A stretch of DNA of 64,000 bases. Origin: Staphylococcus epidermidis. Lineage in GTDB: Bacteria > Bacillota > Bacilli > Staphylococcales > Staphylococcaceae. Positions within the stretch are counted from its first letter, which is position 1, and every line of letters begins with the position of its first letter. Shown here piece by piece: positions 39,384-50,753 of the stretch. The position numbers and the translations under genes are program-made. Under the pieces are notes generated by a model, which had not been told where the DNA came from, searched no databases, and saw nothing but the letters and a program-made list of their open reading frames with translations. Location of the stretch: NCBI RefSeq assembly GCF_006742205.1, contig NZ_AP019721.1, positions 2,170,001 through 2,234,000 on the forward strand, given 5' to 3'.

Positions 39384-39893
39384 TTATTTTGTATTAGGTA
39401 TATGATATCGATGAACAGGTTTACCATTTTTTTTAATATAGGATTCAATTTGATATCCACCACATTTCTTCATCACTGTTTGAGAAGCAAAATTAAGTGG
39501 ATTACAAGTCATAAGTACGACCTCTACATTTAATGTCTTAAGTTCATCTAAAGCCTTTTCTAGAAGGATAGTAGCGTAACCTTTCCCTCTATAAGATTTA
39601 GCTACACCGTATCCCACATGACCACCAATATTAGATAGTTTATCATTTAATTGATGTCTGATATCAACAGCACCTATAATAATTGAATCTTTAAAATAAA
39701 ATAGTGTTGTAGTCGGTACAAAACCCTCATCAACTTCACTACAATTAAGCCGATCAACCATATTGTTAAATGAACTATAATTGGCAATATCTGTATTCCC
39801 TGGTACCACTTTTTCCTCATTTTCATACCACTCTTGAATATAATAATAGTATGCCTCTTTATCTTGATAGGTTATTGGTCTTATTTCCTCCAC
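39384..39893 (-). CDS. GNAT-family N-acetyltransferase
   Basis: 169 aa. The acetyl-CoA-binding motif A is GVAKSYRGKGYATILLEKAL (about residues 96-115; R/Q-x-x-G-x-G/A pattern RGKGYA), with VLMTCNPLNFASQTVMKKCGG following as motif B. The acceptor is unknown; the first half (YYYIQEWYENEEKVVPG) resembles aminoglycoside- and peptide-acetylating groups only loosely. It is monocistronic, begins after GGAGGAAAT, and 39133-39383 downstream is non-coding. Confidence 0.8.
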   Translation of the reverse strand: MEEIRPITYQDKEAYYYYIQEWYENEEKVVPGNTDIANYSSFNNMVDRLNCSEVDEGFVPTTTLFYFKDSIIIGAVDIRHQLNDKLSNIGGHVGYGVAKSYRGKGYATILLEKALDELKTLNVEVVLMTCNPLNFASQTVMKKCGGYQIESYIKKNGKPVHRYHIPNTK

Positions 39894-40466
39894 TTAAATA
39901 CCCCATAACTTATATTATTGATAACTCTATTTTAATGTGATTAACTGTGAACATCAAAAATTATAACAAACTATATCATAATAATTTTATATTTCTACAT
40001 ATAAGTTAAGGTATTATTTTATAATAATTTTCTTACTTTTTAATTTTTTCCACTTCTAATAAACTATAATTACTAATTCTAATATTCCTTTAGCCAGAAC
40101 TTCATATAATATTAAAATGTCGTATACCAATTAAATTCTTAGAAATACGCCTAATTCACATCACTACCTAGTATTTTAGTATTCTACATATTTTTGAATA
40201 CTTTTACATAAACTTTATCTTCTATAATAACAGTTAATAACAAAAATTTTATGGACGATTTTTTCTTATTAATTTTAAGTGAGGTATTATGATTTGTGTT
40301 GTATTTTTATGGGGCTATTCATTTATATTTAATCATTTTAATGTTTCCAAATCTTAATAGATAGTGTAAAAAACGTGTGATATCTTAATAACAAAACAAA
40401 GTCTATTTAAGCTAAAACAATAATGATATACTAATATCAATAATTAAGATGGAAGAAGTGATACAT
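39894..40466. other. intergenic region with no supported gene
   Basis: 573 bp, very AT-rich. A 22-codon frame at 40289-40357 (MICVVFLWGYSFIF...) has a GTGAGG site but is too short to call. The M20 gene promoter probably lies near 40405-40440 (weak TTTAAG and TATACT-like boxes). Confidence 0.35.
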
Positions 40467-41636
40467 GTGTTTGATTGGTTTCAATTAGCAAGTAATAAAG
40501 AAAAGAGAATGGTGCAATTACGACGATATTTGCATCAATACCCAGAACTTTCTTTTGAGGAAAAACGTACGCATGATTTTATTGTAAATCAATTGAGCCA
40601 ATTAGCATGCACCATAGAAACACCAGTTGGACGTAATGGTATAAAAGCAACTTTTAAAGGATCTGATTCAAATGGACCAACGATTGCATTACGAGCAGAT
40701 TTCGATGCACTACCTGTTCAAGAATTAAATGATGTACCCTATCGTTCAAAAAATAAAGGGTGCATGCATGCTTGTGGACATGACGGACATACAGCTATTT
40801 TGCTTGGAGTAGCTGAAATTGTTCATGAGCATCGTCATTTATTGAAAGGTAATGTTGTTTTTATATTCCAATATGGTGAGGAAATTATGCCAGGTGGTTC
40901 TCAAGAGATGATTGATGATGGCTGTCTACAGAATGTCGATAAAATATATGGCACACACTTATGGAGTGGTTATCCATCTGGGACAATCTATTCTAGACCT
41001 GGAGCAATAATGGCTTCACCAGATGAATTTAGTGTGACTATATATGGAAAAGGTGGTCACGGTGCAAAACCACACGAAACAATAGACCCTATTGTCATTA
41101 TGGCTGAGTTTATTTTAAGTGCCCAAAAAATAATTTCTCGAACAATTGATCCAGTAAAGGAAGCTGTTCTTACTTTCGGAATGATTCAAGCAGGATCAAC
41201 AGATAGTGTTATTCCAGATACAGCTTTTTGTAAAGGTACTGTACGTACTTTTGACACAAAATTACAAAGTCATGTTCAAAATAAAATGGATAAGCTCTTA
41301 CAAGGTTTATCTTTATCAAACGATATTACATATGAATTGGAATATATTAAAGGTTATTTACCAGTACACAATCATCAACAATCATATGATGTAGTCAAAC
41401 AAGCAGCTAATGATTTACATTTAAGATTTAATGAGTCAGACTTAATGATGATTGGTGAGGACTTTTCACATTACCTTAAAGTACGACCTGGTGCATTCTT
41501 CTTAACTGGTTGTGGTAATAAAGACAAAGGCATTACTGCACCTCATCATAATCCTCATTTTGACATTGATGAATCTTCATTAAAATATGCAGCTAGTGAA
41601 TTTTTAAAAATATTAGAAATTGAAAATGTTTTTTAA
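40467..41636 (+). CDS. M20-family amidohydrolase (N-acyl-amino acid hydrolase-like)
   Basis: A zinc peptidase-family hydrolase of 389 aa. It has RRYLHQYPELSFEEKRT (about residues 15-31), LRADFDALPV (about 72), GCMHACGHDGHTAIL with metal His/Asp (about 95-109), QYGEEIMPGG with catalytic and metal Glu (about 132), a lid/dimerisation domain at about 180-290, and GEDFSHYL (about 332). Translation probably starts at GTG 40467: GAAGTGAT sits at good spacing, while the in-frame ATG at 40449 has none. Members release acyl groups from amino acids such as N-acetylcysteine or hippurate. It is monocistronic, upstream of the tuf terminator. Confidence 0.87.
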   Translation: MFDWFQLASNKEKRMVQLRRYLHQYPELSFEEKRTHDFIVNQLSQLACTIETPVGRNGIKATFKGSDSNGPTIALRADFDALPVQELNDVPYRSKNKGCMHACGHDGHTAILLGVAEIVHEHRHLLKGNVVFIFQYGEEIMPGGSQEMIDDGCLQNVDKIYGTHLWSGYPSGTIYSRPGAIMASPDEFSVTIYGKGGHGAKPHETIDPIVIMAEFILSAQKIISRTIDPVKEAVLTFGMIQAGSTDSVIPDTAFCKGTVRTFDTKLQSHVQNKMDKLLQGLSLSNDITYELEYIKGYLPVHNHQQSYDVVKQAANDLHLRFNESDLMMIGEDFSHYLKVRPGAFFLTGCGNKDKGITAPHHNPHFDIDESSLKYAASEFLKILEIENVF

Positions 41637-41717
41637 CAAGAGGATAACTAAGTGTATTAAATCATTTAAATAAAATAGCATAATGAACATTGAATGAGTT
41701 ATATTCAGAGATATAAC

Positions 41718-41748
41718 AAAAAAAGACTCCCAAATGGGAGTCTTTTTT
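41718..41748 (-). terminator. intrinsic terminator of the rpsL-rpsG-fusA-tuf operon
   Basis: AAAAGACTCCCA pairs with TGGGAGTCTTTT and both sides have A/T runs, so it also can stop transcripts of the converging M20 gene. Confidence 0.9.
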
Positions 41749-41761
41749 GATGAATAATATA

Positions 41762-42946
41762 TTATTCAAAGATTTCAGTTACAACGCCTGATCCAACAGT
41801 ACGTCCACCTTCACGAATTGAGAAACGAGTTCCGTCTTCGATAGCGATTGGAGCGATTAATTCAACTGTCATTTCAACGTTGTCGCCAGGCATAACCATT
41901 TCTGTACCTTCTGGTAAGTTTACAACACCAGTTACGTCAGTAGTACGGAAATAGAATTGTGGGCGATAGTTAGTGAAGAATGGAGTGTGACGTCCACCTT
42001 CATCTTTAGATAATACGTATACTTCAGCTTTGAATTTTGTGTGTGGTGTAATAGAACCAGGAGCAGCTAATACTTGACCACGTTGTACGTCTTCACGTGC
42101 AACACCACGTAATAAAGCACCGATGTTGTCACCAGCTTCAGCGTAGTCTAATAATTTACGGAACATTTCTACACCAGTAACAGTTGTTTTAGAAGTTTCG
42201 TGCATACCGATGATTTCAACTTCTTCACCAACTTTGATTTGACCACGTTCAACACGGCCTGTAGCAACAGTACCACGACCAGTGATTGAGAATACGTCCT
42301 CAACTGGCATCATGAATGGTTTGTCAGAATCACGTTCTGGAGTTGGAATGTAATCATCAACTGCTTGCATTAAGTCTAAGATTTTTTGTTCGTATTCAGC
42401 ATCGCCTTCTAATGCTTTTAATGCAGAACCAGCGATTACAGGTACATCGTCACCTGGGAAGTCATATTCGCTTAATAAGTCACGAACTTCCATTTCAACT
42501 AATTCTAATAATTCTTCGTCGTCTACCATGTCAACTTTGTTTAAGAATACAACTAATGCTGGTACACCAACGTTACGTGATAATAAGATGTGTTCACGAG
42601 TTTGTGGCATTGGACCGTCAGCAGCAGATACAACTAAGATACCGCCGTCCATTTGAGCTGCACCAGTGATCATGTTTTTAACATAGTCAGCGTGTCCTGG
42701 GCAGTCAACGTGAGCATAGTGACGTTTGTCAGTTTGGTATTCGATATGTGCAGTATTGATTGTAATACCACGTTCTTTTTCTTCTGGAGCGTTGTCAATC
42801 ATATCGTATGATTGTGCAACAGTGTCACCATTTTTAGCTAATACAGTTGCGATAGCAGCTGTTAAAGTTGTTTTACCATGGTCAACGTGACCGATAGTAC
42901 CAATATTGGCATGTTCTTTTGAGCGATCAAATTTTTCTTTTGCCAT
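41762..42946 (-). CDS. tuf: elongation factor Tu
   Basis: A 394-aa EF-Tu delivering aminoacyl-tRNA to the ribosome. The G-domain motifs are GHVDHGKT (about residues 19-26), RGITI switch I, DCPGHADY (about 81), NKVDM (about 136) and SALKAL (about 174); domains 2 and 3 follow and the protein ends VVTEIFE. The start is ATG 42946 ([16 protein letters not shown]) after GGAGAG; the frame extends upstream to 42997 without support. Its mRNA leader has a hairpin (42992-43020). It is the last gene of the streptomycin operon, 218 nt after fusA. Confidence 0.98.
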   Translation of the reverse strand: MAKEKFDRSKEHANIGTIGHVDHGKTTLTAAIATVLAKNGDTVAQSYDMIDNAPEEKERGITINTAHIEYQTDKRHYAHVDCPGHADYVKNMITGAAQMDGGILVVSAADGPMPQTREHILLSRNVGVPALVVFLNKVDMVDDEELLELVEMEVRDLLSEYDFPGDDVPVIAGSALKALEGDAEYEQKILDLMQAVDDYIPTPERDSDKPFMMPVEDVFSITGRGTVATGRVERGQIKVGEEVEIIGMHETSKTTVTGVEMFRKLLDYAEAGDNIGALLRGVAREDVQRGQVLAAPGSITPHTKFKAEVYVLSKDEGGRHTPFFTNYRPQFYFRTTDVTGVVNLPEGTEMVMPGDNVEMTVELIAPIAIEDGTRFSIREGGRTVGSGVVTEIFE

Positions 42947-42991
42947 TATTAAATCTCTCCTATTCTTAATAAAAGTTATTTCAAATTTATC

Positions 42992-43020
42992 TCTCATGAT
43001 AGTTTCTCACCATCATGAGA
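42992..43020 (-). repeat. hairpin in the fusA-tuf intergenic leader
   Basis: TCTCATGA (42992-42999) is inversely repeated by TCATGAGA (43013-43020), about 45 nt before the tuf start. No U-run follows, so it is not a terminator. It may be an mRNA-stabilising or processing structure. Confidence 0.5.
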
Positions 43021-43164
43021 AGAAAATTGATTGAGTGTAGCATAAAAGAATTTATAATTCTTTTATAATGCATTTACCCCTAAAAATCAAATCATAAAAA
43101 TGTCAGCTTATAAATAAGCTCAACCTGTATTTTAACCTAGCATAGCTAGTCTTAACAAGTTATA

Positions 43165-45246
43165 TTATTCACCTTTATTTTTCTTGATGATTTCTTCAGC
43201 AATTGATTTAGGAACTTCTGCATAGTGGTCAAAGTACATTGTGTAAGTACCGCGACCTTGCGTGTTAGAACGTAATGAAGTTGCATAACCAAACATTTCT
43301 GAAAGTGGTACATATGCGTTAACAACTTGAGCATTACCACGTGGTTCCATACCGTCTACACGTCCACGACGAGCAGTCACGTCACCCATGATATCACCCA
43401 TATATTCTTCAGGCATTTCGATAGTAACTTTCATCATTGGTTCTAAGATAACTGGATCACATTTTTTAGCAGCTTCTTTAAGCGCTAATGATGCAGCAAT
43501 TTTGAAGGCCATTTCAGATGAATCGACATCATGATAAGAACCATCAAATAATTTAGCTTTAACATCAATTAATGGATAACCAGCTAAGACACCATTTTCC
43601 ATAGCATCTTTAAGACCTTGTTCAACTGATGGAATGTATTCACGAGGAACTACACCACCAACAATAGCGTTTTCGAATTCGAAACCGCCACCTGTTTCGT
43701 TAGGAGTGAATTCAATATGAACATCACCATATTGACCACGACCACCAGATTGACGTGAGAATTTACCTTGAACTTGTGCAGGTTGTTTAAATGTTTCACG
43801 ATAAGAAACCATTGGAGCACCTACGTTACATTCAACGTTGAATTCTTTCTTCATACGGTCAACTAAAATATCTAAGTGTAATTCACCCATACCACCGATG
43901 ATAACTTGTCCAGTTTCTTCATCTGTGTGTGCATGGAATGTTGGGTCTTCTTCTTGTAATTTAACTAAAGCTTGAGTCATTTTATCTTGGTCAGCTTTAG
44001 ATTTTGGTTCAACTGATAAGTGGATAACTGGTTCTGGGAATTCCATTGATTCCAAGATAATGTCATTTTTCTCTCCACATAAAGTATCACCAGTACCTGT
44101 TTCTTTAAGGCCTACTGCAGCTGCAATTTCACCTGAATAAACAGTGTCAATTTCTTGACGTGAGTTCGCGTGCATTTGTAATAAACGTCCAACACGTTCA
44201 CGTTTATCTTTAGAAGAGTTCTTCACATATGAACCTGAAGATAATGTTCCAGAGTATACACGGAAGAATGTTAATTTACCAACATAAGGGTCAGTCATAA
44301 CTTTAAATGCCAAAGCAGCAAATTCTGCTGAATCATCTGGTTTAGCAACAACTTCTTCATCAGGGTTGTTCGCACGATGACCAATAATTGGTTTAACATC
44401 TAATGGTGAAGGTAAATAATCAATTACTGCATTAAGCATTAATTGAACACCTTTGTTTTTGAACGCTGTACCACAAAGTACTGGGTAGAATTCTACGTCA
44501 GTAGTAGCTTGGCGGATAGCATCTTTTAATTCATCAACTGAAATCTCTTCATCCCCAAGATATTTCTCCATTAAATCGTCGTTGTTTTCAGCAACAGCTT
44601 CAATTAATTGAGCGCGAGCTTCTTCAGCTCTTTCTTTATGGTCTTCTGGAATTTCGATTTCATCGATTTCTGTACCTAGGTCGTTTGTATATTTAAAGCA
44701 TTTCATTTCTACTAAGTCAATGATTGCTTCAAATTCATCTTCTGCACCAATAGGTAATTGAATAGGTGCTGCATTTGCTTGTAAACGATCATGTAAAGTG
44801 CTTACTGAATATTCAAAGTTCGCACCTAATTTGTCCATTTTGTTTACAAAAACAATACGAGGTACACCATAAGTTGTTGCTTGACGCCAAACTGTTTCAG
44901 TTTGAGGTTCTACACCTGATTGTGCATCAAGTACAGTAACGGCACCATCAAGTACACGTAATGAACGTTCAACTTCAACTGTGAAGTCTACGTGTCCAGG
45001 AGTATCAATGATGTTTACACGGTGACCTTGCCATTGTGCAGTTGTAGCAGCAGATGTGATAGTAATACCACGGTCTTGCTCTTGTTCCATCCAGTCCATT
45101 TGTGAAGCACCTTCATGTGTTTCACCAATTTTATGGATACGACCTGTGTAGTAAAGAATACGTTCAGTCGTAGTTGTCTTACCAGCATCAATGTGAGCCA
45201 TGATACCGATATTACGAGTATTTTTCAAAGAAAAGTCTCTTGCCAT
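43165..45246 (-). CDS. fusA: elongation factor G
   Basis: A 693-aa translocase GTPase. It has P-loop AHIDAGKT (about residues 17-24), RGITITSAA (about 58), DTPGHVDF (about 81) and NKMDK (about 135), with domains II-V to the C-terminal [10 protein letters not shown]. The fusidic-acid site region [19 protein letters not shown] (about 451-469) keeps His-457 and Leu-461 of the susceptible form. It starts [14 protein letters not shown] after GGAGAAAAA. It lies between rpsG and tuf in the str operon. Confidence 0.98.
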   Translation of the reverse strand: MARDFSLKNTRNIGIMAHIDAGKTTTTERILYYTGRIHKIGETHEGASQMDWMEQEQDRGITITSAATTAQWQGHRVNIIDTPGHVDFTVEVERSLRVLDGAVTVLDAQSGVEPQTETVWRQATTYGVPRIVFVNKMDKLGANFEYSVSTLHDRLQANAAPIQLPIGAEDEFEAIIDLVEMKCFKYTNDLGTEIDEIEIPEDHKERAEEARAQLIEAVAENNDDLMEKYLGDEEISVDELKDAIRQATTDVEFYPVLCGTAFKNKGVQLMLNAVIDYLPSPLDVKPIIGHRANNPDEEVVAKPDDSAEFAALAFKVMTDPYVGKLTFFRVYSGTLSSGSYVKNSSKDKRERVGRLLQMHANSRQEIDTVYSGEIAAAVGLKETGTGDTLCGEKNDIILESMEFPEPVIHLSVEPKSKADQDKMTQALVKLQEEDPTFHAHTDEETGQVIIGGMGELHLDILVDRMKKEFNVECNVGAPMVSYRETFKQPAQVQGKFSRQSGGRGQYGDVHIEFTPNETGGGFEFENAIVGGVVPREYIPSVEQGLKDAMENGVLAGYPLIDVKAKLFDGSYHDVDSSEMAFKIAASLALKEAAKKCDPVILEPMMKVTIEMPEEYMGDIMGDVTARRGRVDGMEPRGNAQVVNAYVPLSEMFGYATSLRSNTQGRGTYTMYFDHYAEVPKSIAEEIIKKNKGE

Positions 45247-45365
45247 GTATTTTTTCTCCTTCCAGTATTTACTGAATAAGTACTATAGATATGGCGATGC
45301 CCTAAGCATGAGCCATTTATTGGTAAACCATATAACGGAACACACTCAGGGTAATTGCTTTAATC

Positions 45366-45836
45366 TTACCAACGGTAGTGAGCAAATGCTTTGTTCGCTT
45401 CAGCCATTTTGTGAGTGTCTTCACGTTTTTTGACTGCACCACCTGTATTATTTGCAGCATCTAAGATTTCGTTAGCTAAACGGTCTTCCATAGTTTTTTC
45501 ACCACGAAGACGCGCATAGTTAACTAACCAACGTAATCCAAGAGTAGTACGACGTTCTGGGCGCACCTCAACTGGTACTTGGTAGTTAGAACCACCTACA
45601 CGACGAGCTTTAACTTCTAATACTGGCATGATATTATTAATTGCTTCTTCGAACACTTCTAATGCATCACGACCACTACGTTGTTCAACAAGATCAAATG
45701 CAGAATAAAGAATTCTTTGAGCTGTTCCACGTTTACCGTCTAACATAATTTTGTTAATTAATTTAGTAACTAACTTAGAGTTATGAATTGGATCTGGTAA
45801 TACATCTCTTTTAGGTACTGATCCTTTACGAGGCAT
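45366..45836 (-). CDS. rpsG: 30S ribosomal protein S7
   Basis: A 156-aa primary 16S rRNA-binding protein that nucleates the 30S head. It starts [16 protein letters not shown], with the S7 signature [20 protein letters not shown] (about residues 15-34) and the C-terminal [21 protein letters not shown] precedes the start. It is between rpsL (70 nt upstream) and fusA (119 nt downstream). In other bacteria S7 represses this operon; no binding site is identified here. Confidence 0.98.
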
Positions 45837-45906
45837 AATCTAAATCCTCCCTTCCTATTATAGTATATTATTTAAAAATATATTTAAAATTTACGTAATC
45901 TTAAAC

Positions 45907-46320
45907 TTAATTTTTTGGTTTTTTAGTTCCGTATAATGAACGTCCTTGTCTACGTCCATCAACACCTGAAGTATCAAGTGCACCACGTACGATATGGTAA
46001 CGCACACCAGGTAAGTCTTTCACTCGTCCACCACGAACAAGTACAACACTGTGTTCTTGTAAGTTGTGTCCGATACCAGGAATGTATGCGTTAACTTCAA
46101 TGTTATTTGATAAACGCACACGTGCATATTTACGTAACGCAGAGTTAGGTTTTTTAGGTGTCATTGTACCTACACGAGTACATACACCACGTTTTTGAGG
46201 TGAGTTTAAGTTAGTAAATTGTTTCTTTTTACTATTGAAACCTCTGTTTAAAGCTGGTGAATCTGATTGTTTCGTTTTGCTTTTTCTTGGTTTACGTACT
46301 AATTGGTTAATAGTTGGCAT
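45907..46320 (-). CDS. rpsL: 30S ribosomal protein S12
   Basis: A 137-aa decoding-centre protein starting [20 protein letters not shown]. The conserved loop [11 protein letters not shown] (about residues 52-62) keeps the Lys altered in streptomycin resistance, as does [10 protein letters not shown] (about 100). It includes the longer N-terminal insertion usual in Gram-positives. The ATG at 46320 follows GGAGGA; the frame reaching 46356 is an extension through the ribosome site. It heads the rpsL-rpsG-fusA-tuf operon. Confidence 0.98.
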   Translation of the reverse strand: MPTINQLVRKPRKSKTKQSDSPALNRGFNSKKKQFTNLNSPQKRGVCTRVGTMTPKKPNSALRKYARVRLSNNIEVNAYIPGIGHNLQEHSVVLVRGGRVKDLPGVRYHIVRGALDTSGVDGRRQGRSLYGTKKPKN

Positions 46321-46410
46321 TGAATATGTCCTCCTCTCTTCATTTTTTAATCCCACACATCCAGGTGGTTCATTTTAAGGTTAAATAAAATTTAGTAAGT
46401 AAAACACTTA

Positions 46411-46671
46411 CTAATTCTCACTTATTAATGCAACTATTGTCGCATTAACATTAATACCTACATATTTTCCTAACGCACGTTGGCTAGAAAAAAATGATAC
46501 TGGTATATTTTTATGATTGATATAGCTTAACACGCGAGTTAGCAAATGAACTTCAACGTCTTGAGCAATAATCAATGATGTAACTTGACCTTTCTTTAAC
46601 GCTTTAAGCGTTTCTTTAAGACCAACTACATATTGTTGTTTGTTAAAGCGTGCAACTTTTTCATTAGACAT
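46411..46671 (-). CDS. L7Ae-family ribosomal protein-like (YbxF/RplGB)
   Basis: An 86-aa K-turn RNA-binding protein of the L7Ae/L30e/S12e/Gadd45 fold. It has the N-terminal [26 protein letters not shown] core and [19 protein letters not shown] (about residues 57-75). Bacillus YbxF and YlxQ bind kink-turn RNAs and associate with ribosomes, though the exact role is unsettled. It lies between rpoC and rpsL as in Bacillus. A hairpin TTAGTAAGT/ACTTACTAA overlaps its stop codon (46393-46416), possibly partially terminating before rpsL. Confidence 0.85.
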   Translation of the reverse strand: MSNEKVARFNKQQYVVGLKETLKALKKGQVTSLIIAQDVEVHLLTRVLSYINHKNIPVSFFSSQRALGKYVGINVNATIVALISEN

Positions 46672-46822
46672 CTAAATATCCTCCAAAGTTCTGCTTGCAT
46701 CAACCTTTAATATATTAACATTATTTGTTACTAGTAGTCAACAACTTATATTTGCATTTATAAATAAAATACAAAGCACTTCAAAATTTCATAGTAATTA
46801 TTACAATATCTATAATTTGTAG

Positions 46823-46875
46823 CAAAAAAGAAAAGAGTGGGACATAAATTAAACTAAACGCATCGTCCCACTCTT
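46823..46875 (-). terminator. terminator downstream of the L7Ae-rpoC junction (rpoC upstream side: leader/IR in the rpoC-L7Ae gap)
   Basis: AGAGTGGGAC (46834-46843) pairs with GTCCCACTCT (46865-46874). On the minus strand a T-rich tract (TTTTCTTTTTTGC) follows, 120 nt beyond the rpoC stop. The GAGTGGGACA arm is a common dispersed staphylococcal intergenic sequence. This probably ends the rpoBC transcript before the L7Ae-like gene; 46876-46998 holds nothing else I recognise. Confidence 0.75.
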
Positions 46876-46998
46876 GAATGATAACTCTGGCACAAATATT
46901 TTCGTCTGAAAATTTCTGTACTAGAATTTTATGGCTCATAATTTTCGCCTAATAATTGATTTGTGACAATGTCATAAATCGAAATCTAATTAGACTCG

Positions 46999-49900
46999 TT
47001 ATTCTATCGTTTCAACTTCTTCACTTGTTTCTGTTACTGGTGCAGTAGCTTTATCGTATTGAATATCACTGTAACGTCTCATACCAGTACCAGCAGGAAT
47101 TAACTTACCAATAATAACATTCTCTTTAAGACCAAGTAAATCATCACGTTTACCTTTAATAGCTGCATCAGTAAGCACACGTGTTGTTTCTTGGAATGAA
47201 GCTGCTGATAAGAAGCTTTCAGTTTCCAGAGAAGCTTTAGTAATACCAAGTAATACTGGTTTAGCTGTAGCTGGACGTTTACGATGTTTGAATGCATCTC
47301 TGTTAGCGTCAGTAAAGTTATGAATATCAACTAATGAACCTGGTAATAATTTAGTGTCACCAGCCTCAATGATGCGAACTTTACGTAACATTTGTCTTAC
47401 CATAACTTCAACGTGTTTGTCGTCAATTTCAACACCTTGCATACGGTAAACTTTTTGTACTTCTTTTAATAGGTAACTTTCAGTTGCATTTAGGCCTGCT
47501 ACAGATAAATAGTTTTTAGGTTCAATTGATCCTTCTGTTAGAACTTCACCACGTTCAACAGATTGACCTATTTCAACTTTAAGTCTTGAAGTACCTGATG
47601 CTAGATAAGATCTAGTTTCATTAGCACCTTTAACAATTATTTCTTGTTGGCGATCTTTTGCTAATTTAATATCATCAACTACACCTTCGATTTCAGTAAT
47701 CACAGCTTGACCTTTTGGATTACGTGCCTCAAAGATTTCTTGGATACGAGGAAGACCTTGAGTGATGTCACTTCCTGCTACCCCACCAGTGTGGAATGTA
47801 CGCATTGTAAGTTGGGTACCTGGTTCACCGATAGATTGAGCGGCAATTGTACCAACTGCTTCACCCACTTCAACTTTTTCACCAGTAGCAAGGTTTTTAC
47901 CATAACATTTTTCACATACACCATGACGTGTGTTACATGTAAATGCTGAGCGTATATACATTTGCTCAATACCTGCATCAGTGATTTGTTTTGCAATATC
48001 TGGTGTTATTAATTCGTCTGGACGAATAATTACTTCGTCTGTTTCAGGATGGCGAATTGTTTCTTTAGAATAACGACCTTCGATACGTTCGATAAATGGT
48101 TCAATCATTTCAGTTCCTTCTTTTATATCAGAAACTAATAAACCACGGTCTGTACCACAATCTTCTTCACGAACGATAACATCTTGTGCTACATCAACAA
48201 GACGACGAGTAAGGTAACCAGAGTCAGCTGTTTTAAGTGCTGTATCGGCAAGACCTTTACGCGCACCGTGTGTAGAAATAAAGTATTCTAATACCGTTAA
48301 ACCTTCACGGAATGAAGATGTGATTGGTAATTCTATAATCTTACCAGATGGTGCTGCCATTAAACCACGCATACCAGCTAATTGAGTGAAGTTTGATGCA
48401 TTACCACGGGCACCAGAATCACTCATCATGAATATTGGGTTAGTTTTCTCAAGAGACTGCATTAATTCGCCTTGAATTTGGTCTTTTGCGTCAGTCCAAA
48501 TTTCTACAACCGCATTGTAACGCTCGTCTTCAGTGATTAAACCACGATTATATTGTTTAGTCACACGTTCAACTAATTTTTCATGTTCATCTAAAATGTC
48601 TTGTTTATCTGGAAGTACAACAATGTCAGAAACACCAACAGTAATACCAGCTTTAGATGAGAATTTGAATCCTAAATCTTTCATTCTATCAAGCATCATT
48701 GAAGTATCAGTAATGCTAAATCTATTGAATACTTCTGCGATGATATTTCCTAAGAACTTTTTGTTGAAAGGTTCAATAAGTTCTGCATTATCAAAGTATT
48801 CTTTTAGTCCACCTTCACCTAATTGCGTAGGATCAACAAAGTATTTATCAGGTGTCGTTCTTTCTAGGTTAGCTTGACTTGGTTCATTGATGTATGCAAA
48901 TGAATCAGGAATAATTTCATTGAAAATAATTTTACCTACTGATGTAGCTAAAATTTTGCTATTTTGCTCATCAGTAAACGTTGGATTATTGAATGAATTA
49001 GCATGAACACCAATACGAGTGTGTAGATGTACATAACCATTTGCATAAGCTTTTAAAACCTCATTAGTATCGTTAAAGATTGCACCAGTATTCACGGCAT
49101 CTTTTCGCTCTAATGTTAGGTAATAGTTACCTAAAACCATATCTTGTGATGGTGTTACAACCGGCTTACCATCTTTAGGGTTTAGGATGTTTTGTGCTGC
49201 AAGCATAAGCATACGTGCTTCAGCTTGAGCTTCTTTTGATAATGGAACGTGAACAGCCATTTGGTCACCATCAAAGTCTGCATTATAAGCAGTTGTAACA
49301 AGAGGGTGAAGGCGAATTGCACGACCTTCTACTAGAGTAGGTTCAAATGCCTGAATACCTAATCTGTGTAATGTTGGAGCACGGTTTAATAGTACTGGAT
49401 GCTCAGTTATAACATCTTCAAGCACATCCCAAACTTCATCGTCCATACGTTCAATTTTACTTTTAGCATTTTTAATGTTTGTAGCAATTTCACGTTGAAC
49501 TAACTCTTTCATAACGAATGGTTTAAATAATTCAAGCGCCATTTCTTTTGGTAAACCACATTGATACATTTTCAAGCTTGGTCCAACTGCGATAACTGAA
49601 CGTCCTGAATAGTCAACACGTTTACCTAGTAAGTTTTGACGGAAACGTCCTTGCTTACCTTTAAGCATATGTGAAAGAGATTTCAATGGACGGTTACCTG
49701 GTCCTGTTACAGGGCGACCACGACGACCATTGTCAATTAAAGCATCGACTGCTTCTTGTAACATACGTTTTTCATTTTGAACGATGATACCTGGTGCTCC
49801 AAGGTCTAATAAACGTTTCAAACGGTTGTTACGGTTGATAACACGACGATACAAGTCATTTAAATCACTTGTAGCGAAACGTCCACCGTCTAATTGAACC

Positions 49901-50622
49901 ATCGGACGAATTTCAGGTGGTATAATAGGTAATACATCTAAAATCATCCAAGAAGGATTATTCCCAGAATTTCTAAATGACTCAACTACCTCTAAACGTT
50001 TAATCGCACGTGTTAATCTTTGACCTGTTGCAGATTCAAGCTCATCACGTAACTCTTTTAATTCTTCATCTAAATCAATTTCTTCTAATAGGTCTTTAAT
50101 ACCTTCTGCACCCATTTTGGCAACAAATTGATTTGGGTACTTGTCATAATATTCTCTGAATTCAGCTTCAGATAATAATGTTTTCTTTTCAAGTCCAGTT
50201 GGTCCTGGATCAACTACAACATATGAAGCGAAGTATATTACTTCTTCTAATGCTCTAGGAGACATATCTAATAATAGCCCCATACGACTTGGAATTCCTT
50301 TGAAATACCAAATGTGAGATACGGGTGCTGCTAATTCAATATGACCCATTCTTTCACGACGCACTTTTGATTTCGTTACTTCAACGCCACATCTATCACA
50401 TACCATACCTTTGTAGCGTACACGTTTGTACTTACCACAACTACATTCCCAATCTTTAGTAGGTCCGAAAATTCTTTCACAGAATAGACCATCTTTTTCA
50501 GGCTTAAGTGTACGGTAATTTATTGTTTCAGGTTTCTTAACTTCACCATAAGACCAAGAGCGAATTTTTTCAGGTGAAGCTAATCCTATTTTCATATAAT
50601 GGAAATTATTTACATCAATCAA
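46999..50622 (-). CDS. rpoC: DNA-directed RNA polymerase subunit beta'
   Basis: A 1207-aa catalytic subunit. The N-terminal zinc site is [20 protein letters not shown] (about residues 60-79), the catalytic loop [12 protein letters not shown] is at about 449-460, and the C-terminal zinc-binding [15 protein letters not shown] is near 890. The start codon is TTG 50622 ([14 protein letters not shown]), 8 nt after GGAGG; the in-frame ATG at 50640 precedes the ribosome site. It lies 131 nt after rpoB in the same transcript. Confidence 0.98.
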   Translation of the reverse strand: MIDVNNFHYMKIGLASPEKIRSWSYGEVKKPETINYRTLKPEKDGLFCERIFGPTKDWECSCGKYKRVRYKGMVCDRCGVEVTKSKVRRERMGHIELAAPVSHIWYFKGIPSRMGLLLDMSPRALEEVIYFASYVVVDPGPTGLEKKTLLSEAEFREYYDKYPNQFVAKMGAEGIKDLLEEIDLDEELKELRDELESATGQRLTRAIKRLEVVESFRNSGNNPSWMILDVLPIIPPEIRPMVQLDGGRFATSDLNDLYRRVINRNNRLKRLLDLGAPGIIVQNEKRMLQEAVDALIDNGRRGRPVTGPGNRPLKSLSHMLKGKQGRFRQNLLGKRVDYSGRSVIAVGPSLKMYQCGLPKEMALELFKPFVMKELVQREIATNIKNAKSKIERMDDEVWDVLEDVITEHPVLLNRAPTLHRLGIQAFEPTLVEGRAIRLHPLVTTAYNADFDGDQMAVHVPLSKEAQAEARMLMLAAQNILNPKDGKPVVTPSQDMVLGNYYLTLERKDAVNTGAIFNDTNEVLKAYANGYVHLHTRIGVHANSFNNPTFTDEQNSKILATSVGKIIFNEIIPDSFAYINEPSQANLERTTPDKYFVDPTQLGEGGLKEYFDNAELIEPFNKKFLGNIIAEVFNRFSITDTSMMLDRMKDLGFKFSSKAGITVGVSDIVVLPDKQDILDEHEKLVERVTKQYNRGLITEDERYNAVVEIWTDAKDQIQGELMQSLEKTNPIFMMSDSGARGNASNFTQLAGMRGLMAAPSGKIIELPITSSFREGLTVLEYFISTHGARKGLADTALKTADSGYLTRRLVDVAQDVIVREEDCGTDRGLLVSDIKEGTEMIEPFIERIEGRYSKETIRHPETDEVIIRPDELITPDIAKQITDAGIEQMYIRSAFTCNTRHGVCEKCYGKNLATGEKVEVGEAVGTIAAQSIGEPGTQLTMRTFHTGGVAGSDITQGLPRIQEIFEARNPKGQAVITEIEGVVDDIKLAKDRQQEIIVKGANETRSYLASGTSRLKVEIGQSVERGEVLTEGSIEPKNYLSVAGLNATESYLLKEVQKVYRMQGVEIDDKHVEVMVRQMLRKVRIIEAGDTKLLPGSLVDIHNFTDANRDAFKHRKRPATAKPVLLGITKASLETESFLSAASFQETTRVLTDAAIKGKRDDLLGLKENVIIGKLIPAGTGMRRYSDIQYDKATAPVTETSEEVETIE

Positions 50623-50753
50623 GGAGCCTACCTCCTTCAATTTAGATTAGCTGTGCTATTTGATTGATTACATTCATTGAAATTAAATACCTTAAAGAGG
50701 TTGAAATGACTAGCATTCCATACCTCTAAGGTTTTAGTTATCTTAAGTGCTTA

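Noticed and set aside
40289-40357. 22-codon ORF MICVVFLWGYSFIF... with a GTGAGG site
   Set aside because: Too short and isolated to distinguish from chance in AT-rich intergenic DNA.
43046-43068. Palindrome AAAGAATT-TAT-AATTCTTT between fusA and tuf
   Set aside because: All A/T apart from a few bases, with no U-run in register. Such palindromes are expected in this composition.
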